NCBI GenBank assembly: GCA_030613915.1
Contig: JAUWKY010000063.1
Location: forward strand, 1 to 9,051
Origin: Syntrophobacterales bacterium
GTDB lineage: Bacteria; Desulfobacterota; Syntrophobacteria; BM002
Direction: 5' to 3'
DNA length: 9,051 bases
The translations under genes were made by a program, and so were the position numbers. Below are positions 1 to 6,218 of this stretch, one piece after another. Within the stretch, counting starts at the first letter, position 1. Each line of letters begins with the position of its first letter. The notes beneath the pieces were generated by a model. That model did not search any database, was not told the DNA's origin, and worked only from the letters and a program-made list of their open reading frames with translations.

Positions 1-235
1 CCGGGGAGAAGGTGGTGGTGGTTGATGATGTCATACCACCGGCGGTTCCACCATCAAGGCTATTGAGGCGGTACAGAAGCTGGGCCTCGAGGTCTCTAAA
101 GTGGTTGTTCTGGTGGACCGGGAAGAAATGAACGGCAGGCAGAACATTGAAAGACTCTGTCCAGAGGTGGAACCACTCATAACGCGGACGGAGATCATAG
201 CACTATATGAAAAACGCCAAGCGCATAGCGCATAG
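1..235 (+). pseudogene. pyrE: pyrE 3' end (orotate phosphoribosyltransferase), frameshifted and cut by window edge
   Basis: Orotate phosphoribosyltransferase joins orotate to PRPP to make OMP in pyrimidine synthesis. Reading from base 3 gives GEKVVVVDDVI, the start of the PRPP-binding loop (family form VVVxDDVxTTGGS). The frame is then lost at about base 36. From base 38 the next frame continues with TGGSTIKAIEAVQ and the OPRT-type VDREE motif, which aligns with DREEGGRE of the family, and ends at TAG 233-235. One missing base in the second Thr codon region therefore explains the break. The rest looks intact, so this could be a sequencing or assembly error as easily as a true pseudogene. The upstream part, including the start codon, lies outside the window. 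The last codons (KRQAHSA) are supplied by a heptamer repeat, so the natural C-terminus may have been extended or replaced. Identity as pyrE is fairly sure; functional status is unknown. Confidence 0.8.
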
Positions 236-240
236 CGTTG
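212..240 (+). repeat. Heptamer tandem repeat (GCGCATA type) overlapping the pyrE stop
   Basis: The 7-base unit GCGCATA occurs twice in tandem (221-227, 228-234), preceded by the related segment AAACGCCAA. The TAG stop of pyrE (233-235) lies inside it. Bases 212-229 match the reverse complement of 570-587 at 17 of 18 positions, so the repeat also occurs, inverted, at the end of the convergent transporter gene. Confidence 0.8.
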
Positions 241-350
241 GATCTAATACCGTAGGCGAGGTACCCATTAATTTAGTACGCATATGTATTTAGCTCCGCA
301 CGGTAACTACATGTCCCCTCTACCCTCAAGAGACTCTCTCGAAGTTCGTC

Positions 351-390
351 ATCCCGGCCAAGTCCCGCAAAGCGGGACGCGAGCCGGGAT
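351..390. repeat. Double-stem hairpin A1
   Basis: The outer 8-bp arms are 351-358 and 383-390, and the inner 7-bp arms are 362-368 and 372-378 around a 3-base loop. The same structure occurs at 8883-8922. There is no T-run after it, so a classical intrinsic terminator is unlikely, although it lies downstream of pyrE and could protect or end the 3' end. Confidence 0.85.
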
Positions 391-400
391 CCAGACAACG

Positions 401-418
401 TCCCCGCGAAGGCGGGGA
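401..418. repeat. Small hairpin nested in copy A only
   Basis: Arms TCCCCGC (401-407) and GCGGGGA (412-418) enclose a GAAG tetraloop. Copy B has an unrelated short segment at the corresponding place, so this looks like a separate palindromic unit inserted into copy A or lost from copy B. Confidence 0.75.
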
Positions 419-454
419 ACCAGACATCAAATGACGTTATTGAACTCTAACTGG

Positions 455-494
455 ATTCCGGATCTCGCCCGCCAGAGGCGGACTCGTCCGGAAT
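455..494. repeat. Double-stem hairpin A2
   Basis: The outer arms are ATTCCGGA (455-462) and TCCGGAAT (487-494). The inner arms are CCGCC (469-473) and GGCGG (477-481). Its counterpart in copy B (8808-8847) has inner arms CCACC/GGTGG, a compensated base-pair change. Confidence 0.85.
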
Positions 495-566
495 GACGGG
501 TTCGGTGAGTTGTGACATAGTTGCCAAGGGGAGAGGAGATTTTCGCGGAGTCATGTGCATAACCGT

Positions 567-1745
567 TTAGCTATGCGCTTTGCGTTTAGCGCTGAACAGC
601 AGCAGGATTACCGCCAGCGCCTGGGCAAGTAGTGAGAAGGTTACTTGGGTGTAAAGATCAGCGCTCCGTTGCCACAGCCAGGGCCCTAAAAGTGCACCTG
701 CCATTCGACCCACCACCAATGCACTGAAGTTGAATGCCAACCACTTGCCTCGCTCCAAAGGAACCAATTCGGAGACGTAAGGAAAAATCGATACTATAGT
801 GAACTCAAACAGGTAGAACATAACTATAAGACCCAGAAAGGCTAGAATTAGTGAACTCTGGCAAAATGGCAGGGCCAGATAACTCAGCCCTGTTAGAATG
901 AGACCTGTGAAAATTGCGCGTCTTTTGCCAAAGCGATCAACCAGAAACACCACGGTGAATTCGCCGCCCAGTTCAGCCAGTCCCACCAGGATCGAATAGA
1001 GTCCCAATGTCTGCACCTGGAGATTAAATTCCTTTTCCAGCCATGCTCCATAAACGATCACCATGTTTTCATTGGCAAAAACCATCAGGAGGGAAACCCC
1101 CAGAATTAAGACTGGCTTGGCTCGAACGGTGACCTCTTCCCCGGTGTTCAAACCAATCTGGCCTGGTGATTCGTTATTATTAGGGTTTGTCTGTATGACT
1201 TCTTTCAGACTCTTTGTGCAAATTATTGCTACCAAAGCGGCTCCAGAGATCAGCACGAAGGGACTGTGCCAGCCGAAGTGGGCTATGAGAAAGCCACTGA
1301 GTGGAATGCCTATCAGCCAGCTCCCCGCCCAGGATGATTCAAGGATTCCCAGAGCCCGCGCCCGCTTTGAGTATGGAATGCGACTACTGGCAAAGGCTTG
1401 CACATTGGGATCGTAGACTGGTTTTGATAGGCCAATGAGCACAAAACCAACAAGTGCCAGTGAAAAAGTTTGAGATACGGATACGGTTAAACTCCCGAGA
1501 AAGAGGGCGGACAACCCAATTACCATGCCCCATGCGTACCCTTTTCGCTCCCCCAAAAGCCCCCAGAGCGCACCGGTCAGGCCGACTAAATGCCTTGCCG
1601 CCACCAGGAGACCTGCCTTTTCAAAGGAGATTCCCAAACCTCTGGCGATTGCCGGCAGAAAAGGGTAGGTCACCCGGACAGCCAGATTCAGGGTAACCCT
1701 GCTAAATAGAACTACGAACCATGTCCACCTTGACATATGCAGCAA
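567..1745 (-). CDS. Major facilitator superfamily (MFS) transporter
   Basis: A 392-residue, strongly hydrophobic integral membrane protein, the usual length for a 12-helix MFS secondary transporter. Two MFS motif-A-like cytoplasmic loops are visible, one per half: GLLGERKGYAWG (about residues 62-73) and LVDRFGKRRAIFTG (about 258-271). Between the halves lies a polar loop at about residues 180-210. Such proteins move small solutes or drugs using an ion gradient; the substrate cannot be told from sequence, though drug/metabolite efflux (DHA/AraJ-like) is one possibility. The start shown is TTG at 1745, about 7-8 bases after AAGGG. The ATG at 1736 (MSRWTWF) is an equally possible start with a poorer ribosome site. 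The gene is convergent with pyrE and divergent from the dipeptidase gene. Its last residues (KRKAHS) are encoded by the inverted copy of the repeat that ends pyrE. Confidence 0.85.
   Translation of the reverse strand: MLHMSRWTWFVVLFSRVTLNLAVRVTYPFLPAIARGLGISFEKAGLLVAARHLVGLTGALWGLLGERKGYAWGMVIGLSALFLGSLTVSVSQTFSLALVGFVLIGLSKPVYDPNVQAFASSRIPYSKRARALGILESSWAGSWLIGIPLSGFLIAHFGWHSPFVLISGAALVAIICTKSLKEVIQTNPNNNESPGQIGLNTGEEVTVRAKPVLILGVSLLMVFANENMVIVYGAWLEKEFNLQVQTLGLYSILVGLAELGGEFTVVFLVDRFGKRRAIFTGLILTGLSYLALPFCQSSLILAFLGLIVMFYLFEFTIVSIFPYVSELVPLERGKWLAFNFSALVVGRMAGALLGPWLWQRSADLYTQVTFSLLAQALAVILLLFSAKRKAHS
570..593 (-). repeat. Heptamer-type repeat encoding the transporter C-terminus
   Basis: On the minus strand this reads as degenerate 7-base units (GCGCTAA, ACGCAAA, GCGCATA). 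It overlaps the last codons of the transporter gene, and the stop TAA (567-569) follows directly. Bases 570-587 are the inverted match to 212-229. Confidence 0.75.
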
Positions 1746-2062
1746 CCCGCTTTCCCTTCAGAACCGGCACCATATCCCACATTAGCTATTAGTGGCAAGG
1801 CCATCTTCTTCGCGCTCGCTGCGCTCCGCTCAGTCCCGCACCGCAAGCGGCATCTGCGACAAGCGGGTTCCCAGTTTCACGGTCTCGCCACACCGTTTTG
1901 TGAAATATCCGGGCTAGCATACACAATTGCGGCAAAATGGTGGTGGAAAAAACTTCTGAAATGGGTAGAATTAGTCTACATGAGAAATCACTTGCTGGGT
2001 AAGCTGCTCAAAATAACCAGCCACCGCTAAAATACTTTCTTGACAATATCCTGGAGACAGCC
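1746..2062. other. Divergent intergenic region with a nested hairpin
   Basis: This 317-base stretch has no credible gene. It contains the possible transporter promoter. At 1835-1867 there is a nested palindrome (outer CCCGC/GCGGG, inner CCGC/GCGG at 1841-1850) followed by TTCCCAG, which resembles the GTC...CCAG hairpin units elsewhere in the window. A GC-rich run at 1811-1830 (CGCGCTCGCTGCGCTCCGCT) looks like another intergenic repeat. The right third (about 1900-2050) is AT-richer and probably holds the dipeptidase promoter, but no convincing -35/-10 pair stands out. Confidence 0.5.
1769..1798 (-). promoter_or_regulatory. Possible sigma-70 promoter for the MFS transporter gene
   Basis: On the minus strand a -35-like TTGCCA (1793-1798, 5 of 6 to consensus) is followed after 18 bases by a -10-like TATGGT (1769-1774, 4 of 6). 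Transcription would start near 1762, giving a leader of under 20 bases to the TTG start. This is a consensus match only. Confidence 0.35.
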
Positions 2063-3445
2063 ATGCTCCCCCAGAGAGTTGTGGAAGAGATTAACACCAA
2101 CCGTCAGCGCTATGTGGCAGAGCTTACCGACTTCTTGCGGATTCCCAGTGTGAGCACTGACTCTGAGTATGCTGAGAACACTCGACAAAGTGCAGAATGG
2201 GTGGTGAATAAACTCAAGAAACTGGGATTTCAAACAGAGCTTCGTGAAACTGCGGGTCATCCTGTGGTCTGCGGGCACCTCGTGTCTGCTGCCAGTCTAC
2301 CCACACTTCTTATCTACGGGCATTACGACGTTCAACCCCCGGATCCCTTGGATGAATGGGTTACTCCTCCCTTCTCCCCGGACATTCGGGACGGTTACAT
2401 CTATGCGAGGGGCGCCACCGATAACAAGGGACAATGCCTTACCTATTTCGAGGCCATGGAAGCGATACTCGCAGTAAGTGGGAAACTGCCTCTCAATGTC
2501 AAAGTGCTGGTTGAGGGGGAGGAAGAAATAGGCAGTCCCAACCTCGGTCCATTTTTGCAAGCAAATCTAGGTGAGCTCAAGACCGATGTCATTGCCATTT
2601 CGGACGGCTCCCAATTTGCACCTGATATCCCTGCCATCACCTATGGACTGAGGGGGCTCTCTTACCTGGAGGTGGGAGTACAGGGTCCACGCTTCGATCT
2701 CCATTCCGGGAGTTTTGGCGGGCTCGTGGCCAACCCCGTTCAGGTCCTTTCCGAAATGCTGGCCCAACTCAAGAACGAAGATGGAACCGTTGCGATTCCT
2801 AATTTTTACGACGATGTGCTGGAACTAGAACCAAGAGAACGTCAGGAAATGGCCGCTTTGCCCGTGGATGAAGCTGAGCTAAAAAAATACCTGGGAGTTG
2901 ACGAATTAGTGGGTGAACCTGACCGCTCCATTGTGGAACGCAAGACAGCACGCCCTACACTGGATGTGAACGGCATCTGGGGAGGATTTGCAGGCGAGGG
3001 CGCAAAAACCATCATCCCTGCCAGAGCCGGAGCCAAGGGGAGCATGAGGTTAGTGCCGGATCAGCGTGCAGCCACGATCAATGAGCTCTTCAAGAATTTT
3101 GTCTACTCCATTGCTCCACCCGGTGTTGAGATCCAGATCACAGAAATGCACGGATCAGATCCCGTCCTGGTCGAACGCGATCAACCAGCGATCCAAGCCG
3201 CTGCCAGGGCCATTGAATTCGGATTTGGCAAAAGTCCGGTGTACATTCGAGAAGGTGGTTCCATCCCCATTGTGGGACTCTTTAAAGAAATGCTTGGCTG
3301 CAAGAGCATCCTCCTTATGGGGTGGGGCAGCCCCGATGACAGTGCCCATTCCCCCAATGAACGTTTCTCCCTGGAAGACTTCCACCGTGGCATCCTCTCC
3401 GCTGCGGCTCTTTACTACGCTTTAGAGGAATCTTTCGGCGGTTAG
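2063..3445 (+). CDS. M20 family metallodipeptidase (carnosinase/CNDP-like)
   Basis: A 460-residue cytoplasmic zinc dipeptidase of the M20 family (carnosine dipeptidase, PepV and succinyl-diaminopimelate desuccinylase relatives). It would hydrolyse dipeptides or related N-acyl amino acids. The metal-site motifs are all present: GHYDVQ (His87, Asp89), ARGATDNKGQ (bridging Asp120), EGEEEIGS (Glu154 general base and Glu155 ligand), SDGS (Asp181) and SAHSPNE (His439). His214 in FDLHSGSFGG is the dimer-interface histidine of the inserted lid domain. The 460-residue length and the DVNGIWGGFAGEGAKTIIP segment are typical of the bacterial CNDP-like M20 dipeptidase subfamily. There is no signal peptide. 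The ATG start is backed by GGAG (2053-2056) six bases upstream. No key residue is missing. The exact substrate cannot be read from the sequence. Confidence 0.93.
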   Translation: MLPQRVVEEINTNRQRYVAELTDFLRIPSVSTDSEYAENTRQSAEWVVNKLKKLGFQTELRETAGHPVVCGHLVSAASLPTLLIYGHYDVQPPDPLDEWVTPPFSPDIRDGYIYARGATDNKGQCLTYFEAMEAILAVSGKLPLNVKVLVEGEEEIGSPNLGPFLQANLGELKTDVIAISDGSQFAPDIPAITYGLRGLSYLEVGVQGPRFDLHSGSFGGLVANPVQVLSEMLAQLKNEDGTVAIPNFYDDVLELEPRERQEMAALPVDEAELKKYLGVDELVGEPDRSIVERKTARPTLDVNGIWGGFAGEGAKTIIPARAGAKGSMRLVPDQRAATINELFKNFVYSIAPPGVEIQITEMHGSDPVLVERDQPAIQAAARAIEFGFGKSPVYIREGGSIPIVGLFKEMLGCKSILLMGWGSPDDSAHSPNERFSLEDFHRGILSAAALYYALEESFGG

Positions 3446-3448
3446 AGG

Positions 3449-3493
3449 TTGACATGGATGACGGTGGCGGTTTTTATAATTGACAGCTATAAT
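3449..3493 (+). promoter_or_regulatory. Possible promoter for the GNAT-thiolase-GNAT cluster
   Basis: A perfect TTGACA (3449-3454) starts four bases after the dipeptidase stop. Perfect TATAAT boxes lie at 3475-3480 and 3488-3493, and a second TTGACA at 3480-3485. The first pair is spaced 20 bases, longer than the optimal 17, and the second TATAAT lacks a good -35 at 17 bases. The leader to the first GNAT start would be over 110 bases. The density of consensus boxes suggests a real promoter, but which pair is used is unclear. Confidence 0.4.
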
Positions 3494-3615
3494 GAACCCT
3501 GTTAACTGTTTCTATACCCTACCAAACTCATGATATTTGAACTTCCAATTGACGGTAGTCAAGATAACCTCTACTCATGCCTCGTCTAAGACCCAGGGGA
3601 TATCGAGGAGGAAAT

Positions 3616-4164
3616 ATGCTGCAAGACTATCCCAAAAAGGCATTATTGAAGGATGGTTTCAGTTGTACCCTGAGGCCAATGATCGGCGATGATCTGGAAG
3701 GTCTTTACAGGTTTTTTGTCTCACTCCCTGAAAAGGACCTGAGATACCTGCGAGACGATCCAACGGACCGGAGACTCGTAGAGAAATGGTGCCGGCAGAT
3801 CAACTACGACAAGGTCCTACCTATTCTGGCGGAGCACGAAGATAGGATACTCGCAAACGCTACTCTTCACAGGCAAACTTCGGGCTGGGGAAAGCATGTT
3901 GGTGAAATGCGGGTAACCATCGCTACTGAAGTCAGGCAGCGCGGCCTGGGCTCCAGAATGGTGGAAGAACTCTCAAGCCTCGCCCGCGCGGCCGGCCTGG
4001 ATAAGCTCTGCGCCAGGGCCATTGCTTCCCAAACCGATGCGATAAAGGTCTTTGAAAAGAACGGCTTCAGCCTGGTAGCTACCTTGAAAAATTTCGTAAA
4101 AGATGTCCATCAAGATGAGTACCAAGATATCGCTATGCTGGTTAAGGACCTGAGCCAGGAATAG
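3616..4164 (+). CDS. GNAT family N-acetyltransferase 1
   Basis: A 182-residue single-domain GNAT protein, which would transfer an acyl group (normally acetyl) from acyl-CoA to an amine; the substrate may be a small molecule or a protein lysine. The LRPM...DDLEGLYRFFVSLP opening resembles the GNAT domain of bacterial Pat-type lysine acetyltransferases. The acetyl-CoA pyrophosphate loop is RQRGLGS (about residues 115-121, matching Q/RxxGxG/A), followed by the helix and the FEKNGF motif. I chose ATG 3616, not ATG 3577, because GAGGAGG (3605-3611) sits four bases before 3616, none precedes 3577, and the paralogue at 5446 starts at the equivalent residue. The thiolase starts 19 bases after its stop, so the two are likely co-transcribed. 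It is about 40% identical (hand count) to the GNAT at 5446. Confidence 0.88.
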   Translation: MLQDYPKKALLKDGFSCTLRPMIGDDLEGLYRFFVSLPEKDLRYLRDDPTDRRLVEKWCRQINYDKVLPILAEHEDRILANATLHRQTSGWGKHVGEMRVTIATEVRQRGLGSRMVEELSSLARAAGLDKLCARAIASQTDAIKVFEKNGFSLVATLKNFVKDVHQDEYQDIAMLVKDLSQE

Positions 4165-4183
4165 CGGAGACGAAGGAGTTTCT

Positions 4184-5362
4184 ATGCGAGAGGTGGTAAT
4201 AGCGAGTGCTGTTCGCACTGCCATTGGTGGATTCGGGGGCGCGTTGAGTACTGTGCCATATGATGAATTGGGGGAAATCGTAATAAAAGAGGTCCTTGCC
4301 AGAGCGCAAATCAGGCCAGAAAAGGTTGATGAGGTGATAATGGGTAACGTGCTGCAGGCGGGACTGGGCAAGAATTCGGCAGGACAGGCCGCAGTGCGAG
4401 CCGGGATAAGCCAATACAGTCCGTCTTTTACAGTGAGCAAGGTTTGTGGTGCAGGAATGAAAGCGGTAATCATGGCAGCTCAGACCATAAAGTCCGGAGA
4501 CGCGGATATCATTGTTGCCGGGGGCATGGAAAATATGAGCGCCACAACTTTCTTCCTGCCGCAAACTGCCGAGCAGCCTGAAAAGGGGTCCGAGGAAGCC
4601 ATCGCGACCATGATCCAGGACGGGCTTTGGTGCTCCTTTGGGGACACTGAAACGGGCATTGCCCCGGATAGCGTTGGAGAGAGGTTCGGAATCAGCAGGG
4701 AAGAACAGGATACATACGCTGCGAGGAGTCATCAGAGGGCAGAAGCTGCAACAACTTCCGGCCGTTTCAAAGACGAGATCGTGCCAGTTGAGGTGGCCCA
4801 AACAGCAGGAGACCCAAATATTTGTGCTACCGACGAGAATCCTAGATTCGGCGCGACCGCTGAGACTTTGGCTAAACTGGAGCCTGCCTTTGCCAAGGCC
4901 GGAACCATAACTGCAGGGAATAGCTCGGGAGTCGCAGATGGGGCCGCAGCACTGTTATTGATGAGTGCAGAAAAAGCCTTCAAGATGGGAATCAAGCCCA
5001 TGGCCAAACTCATTGGCTATGATTATCACTGGTGTGAACCTGAGCTGATGGGCTACGGACCCATTTATGCAGTGCGAAGTGCTCTTCATAAAGTCTGGGC
5101 TAAGCTTGACAAGGAAATCGATCTAGTGGAACTCAACGAAACCTTCGCTGCTCAGACCATTTTATCCCTGAGGGAGTTGAACCTTGATCCGGAGATAGTT
5201 AACGTCAATGGCGGCGCCATTGCTTTAGGACATCCCATGGGCTCAAGTGGTGCCAGAATATTAACCACGCTTCTCTATGAGATGCAGAAAAGGGACTCAA
5301 ATGTGGGCTTGGCAGCCGGCATGGGGATCGCCTGTATTGTCGAGCGCGAATGGCATTACTAA
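4184..5362 (+). CDS. Thiolase family protein (acetyl-CoA acetyltransferase-like) with altered active site
   Basis: A 392-residue thiolase. Classical members condense two acetyl-CoA or cleave 3-ketoacyl-CoA. Present are the acyl-accepting Cys88 (SKVCGAG), AGGMENMS (112-119), GNSSGVADGAAA (about 245-256), NETFA with Asn318 and GHPMGSSG with His350. Two departures stand out. The C-terminal motif, normally GLATLCIGGGMG or GQG with the second catalytic Cys, reads GLAAGMGIAC: five residues including that Cys are missing, and Cys384 lies downstream where other thiolases have a non-catalytic residue. The YHMG segment near residue 156 is TETG, so the usual His and Met are replaced. The ATG follows AAGGAG (4173-4178) by five bases. 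It lies in a likely operon between two GNAT paralogues. Family membership is certain; standard biosynthetic or degradative thiolase activity is doubtful without Cys378. Confidence 0.92.
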   Translation: MREVVIASAVRTAIGGFGGALSTVPYDELGEIVIKEVLARAQIRPEKVDEVIMGNVLQAGLGKNSAGQAAVRAGISQYSPSFTVSKVCGAGMKAVIMAAQTIKSGDADIIVAGGMENMSATTFFLPQTAEQPEKGSEEAIATMIQDGLWCSFGDTETGIAPDSVGERFGISREEQDTYAARSHQRAEAATTSGRFKDEIVPVEVAQTAGDPNICATDENPRFGATAETLAKLEPAFAKAGTITAGNSSGVADGAAALLLMSAEKAFKMGIKPMAKLIGYDYHWCEPELMGYGPIYAVRSALHKVWAKLDKEIDLVELNETFAAQTILSLRELNLDPEIVNVNGGAIALGHPMGSSGARILTTLLYEMQKRDSNVGLAAGMGIACIVEREWHY

Positions 5363-5366
5363 ACAA

Positions 5367-5394
5367 ATGCCTAAACTGAGCTAAAATGCCTAAA
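5367..5394 (+). repeat. Degenerate 9-10-base repeat after the thiolase stop
   Basis: Three head-to-tail units, ATGCCTAAA (5367-5375), CTGAGCTAAA (5376-5385) and ATGCCTAAA (5386-5394), start five bases after the thiolase stop codon. Single copies of the same unit occur after the second GNAT gene (5994-6002, GTGCCTAAA) and at 6175-6183. Confidence 0.7.
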
Positions 5395-5445
5395 ATAAAA
5401 AACATGTAGGAAAACAGAAAGTAGAGAAAAGGAGGTTGCTTCTCC

Positions 5446-5985
5446 ATGATTCTTTACGAATACCCTAAGAGAACTACTTTAAGAGACGGGACCCAACTCA
5501 CCTTGAGGCCTCTCAGAAAAGAAGATCAGCAGGCACTGCACGAATATTTCTTGAGAATGCCCCCCGAAGACCGAATGGGGTTGAAAGATGACGTAACCGA
5601 TCTCGAGGTAATTGAACATTGGATTTACGATCTGGACTATGATGTTGTCTTACCAGTGCTTGCTTTAGATGATGGCCGCATTGTGGCCAATGCCACTCTT
5701 CATTTCAATCAAATTGGCTGGACAAAACATCAGGGAGAAATTCGTATCACCAGCGACCCAGACTACAGACAAAAAGGGTTGGCAGCTCGCCTCATTCAAG
5801 AATTGATCGAGATAGCAGCCTACTTCGGTTTGGAACAGCTCACCGCAGAGATTGCACCCACATCTGTTGAAGCCCGGACAATCTTCAGGAAACTGGGTTT
5901 CAATGAGATCGCGTCCCTGCAAGGTTTCGTTAAGGACTTTGAGGAGAATCAAGCAGATCTCACCATAATGGTTATGTATATATAG
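5446..5985 (+). CDS. GNAT family N-acetyltransferase 2 (paralogue of the one at 3616)
   Basis: A 179-residue single-domain GNAT, collinear with GNAT 1 over its whole length and sharing blocks such as YPK, DG..LTLRP, YD.VLP, ANATLH, GW.KH.GE and GFVKD. The acetyl-CoA loop is RQKGLAA (about residues 107-113), with Ala where GNAT 1 has the second Gly; Ala is tolerated at this place in the family. The C-terminal tail diverges (IMVMYI against LVKDLSQE), as do loop residues around 87-90, so the acceptor may differ. The ATG follows AAAAGGAGG (5427-5435) by ten bases. It lies 83 bases after the thiolase and is probably in the same transcript. A tandem duplication followed by insertion of the thiolase gene, or duplication around it, would explain the arrangement. 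Substrate unknown. Confidence 0.88.
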   Translation: MILYEYPKRTTLRDGTQLTLRPLRKEDQQALHEYFLRMPPEDRMGLKDDVTDLEVIEHWIYDLDYDVVLPVLALDDGRIVANATLHFNQIGWTKHQGEIRITSDPDYRQKGLAARLIQELIEIAAYFGLEQLTAEIAPTSVEARTIFRKLGFNEIASLQGFVKDFEENQADLTIMVMYI

Positions 5986-6092
5986 CCAGGGGAGTGCCTA
6001 AACAGATAGGGCTTCTTCATACCATCATATTCGAGAACCTTCCAATCCGCCCCACAGGTTGTTGCAATAGTGCCGATGAACCTATAATCGTC

Positions 6093-6113
6093 ATACCGGA
6101 CGAGATCCGGTAT
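6093..6113. repeat. Short hairpin related to the A/B composite repeat
   Basis: Perfect 8-bp arms ATACCGGA (6093-6100) and TCCGGTAT (6106-6113) surround a five-base loop. The flanks CGTC and CCAGTGAA match those of the 8808-8847 hairpin, so this is the same unit without the inner stem. The third base pair of the stem is A:T here, T:A in 8808-8847 and C:G in 351-390. Confidence 0.8.
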
Positions 6114-6144
6114 CCAGTGAATGGTAGCAAGAATTTAGTTACCA

Positions 6145-6165
6145 GGTTTCGGGTGTCAGGTGTCA
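6145..6165 (+). repeat. Heptamer tandem repeat (GGTGTCA type)
   Basis: GGTTTCG (6145-6151), GGTGTCA (6152-6158) and GGTGTCA (6159-6165) form three adjacent 7-base units, two of them identical. Confidence 0.65.
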
Positions 6166-6218
6166 GCTAGGAAAATGCCTAAAGTTGCATAAATGAAAAC
6201 TTCTTACCTATGTTTTTT

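Larger units (their letters stand above)
289..561 (+). repeat. Composite hairpin repeat, copy A (about 270 bp)
   Basis: This non-coding block fills most of the gap between pyrE and the transporter. It is the inverted partner of copy B near 8741-8990. From left to right it has: an end segment starting TTTAGCTCCGCA; a double hairpin at 351-390 (outer arms ATCCCGGC/GCCGGGAT, inner arms GTCCCGC/GCGGGAC); an extra hairpin at 401-418 absent from copy B; a double hairpin at 455-494 (outer arms ATTCCGGA/TCCGGAAT, inner arms CCGCC/GGCGG); and an end segment GCGGAGTCATGTGCAT. The two ends resemble each other in inverted orientation (CTCCGCA against a related CGCGGAG, and similar sequence further in), so the block is a foldback, MITE-like element. 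It contains no transposase. A short open frame at 284-496 runs through the hairpins and is not credible as a gene. Confidence 0.85.

Noticed and set aside
284..496. 70-codon open frame on the plus strand between pyrE and the transporter
   Set aside because: It runs through the palindromic repeat, lacks a ribosome site and has a low-complexity Arg/Pro-rich product typical of translated hairpins. The similar frame at 8825-9028 (minus strand) has the same origin.
2040..2045. TTGACA just before the dipeptidase gene
   Set aside because: It is only 17 bases from the start codon, so any -10 box would fall at or inside the coding sequence.
3577..3615. Upstream ATG adding 13 residues to the first GNAT
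   Set aside because: No ribosome site precedes 3577, while GAGGAGG lies four bases before 3616, and the paralogue starts at the position equivalent to 3616.
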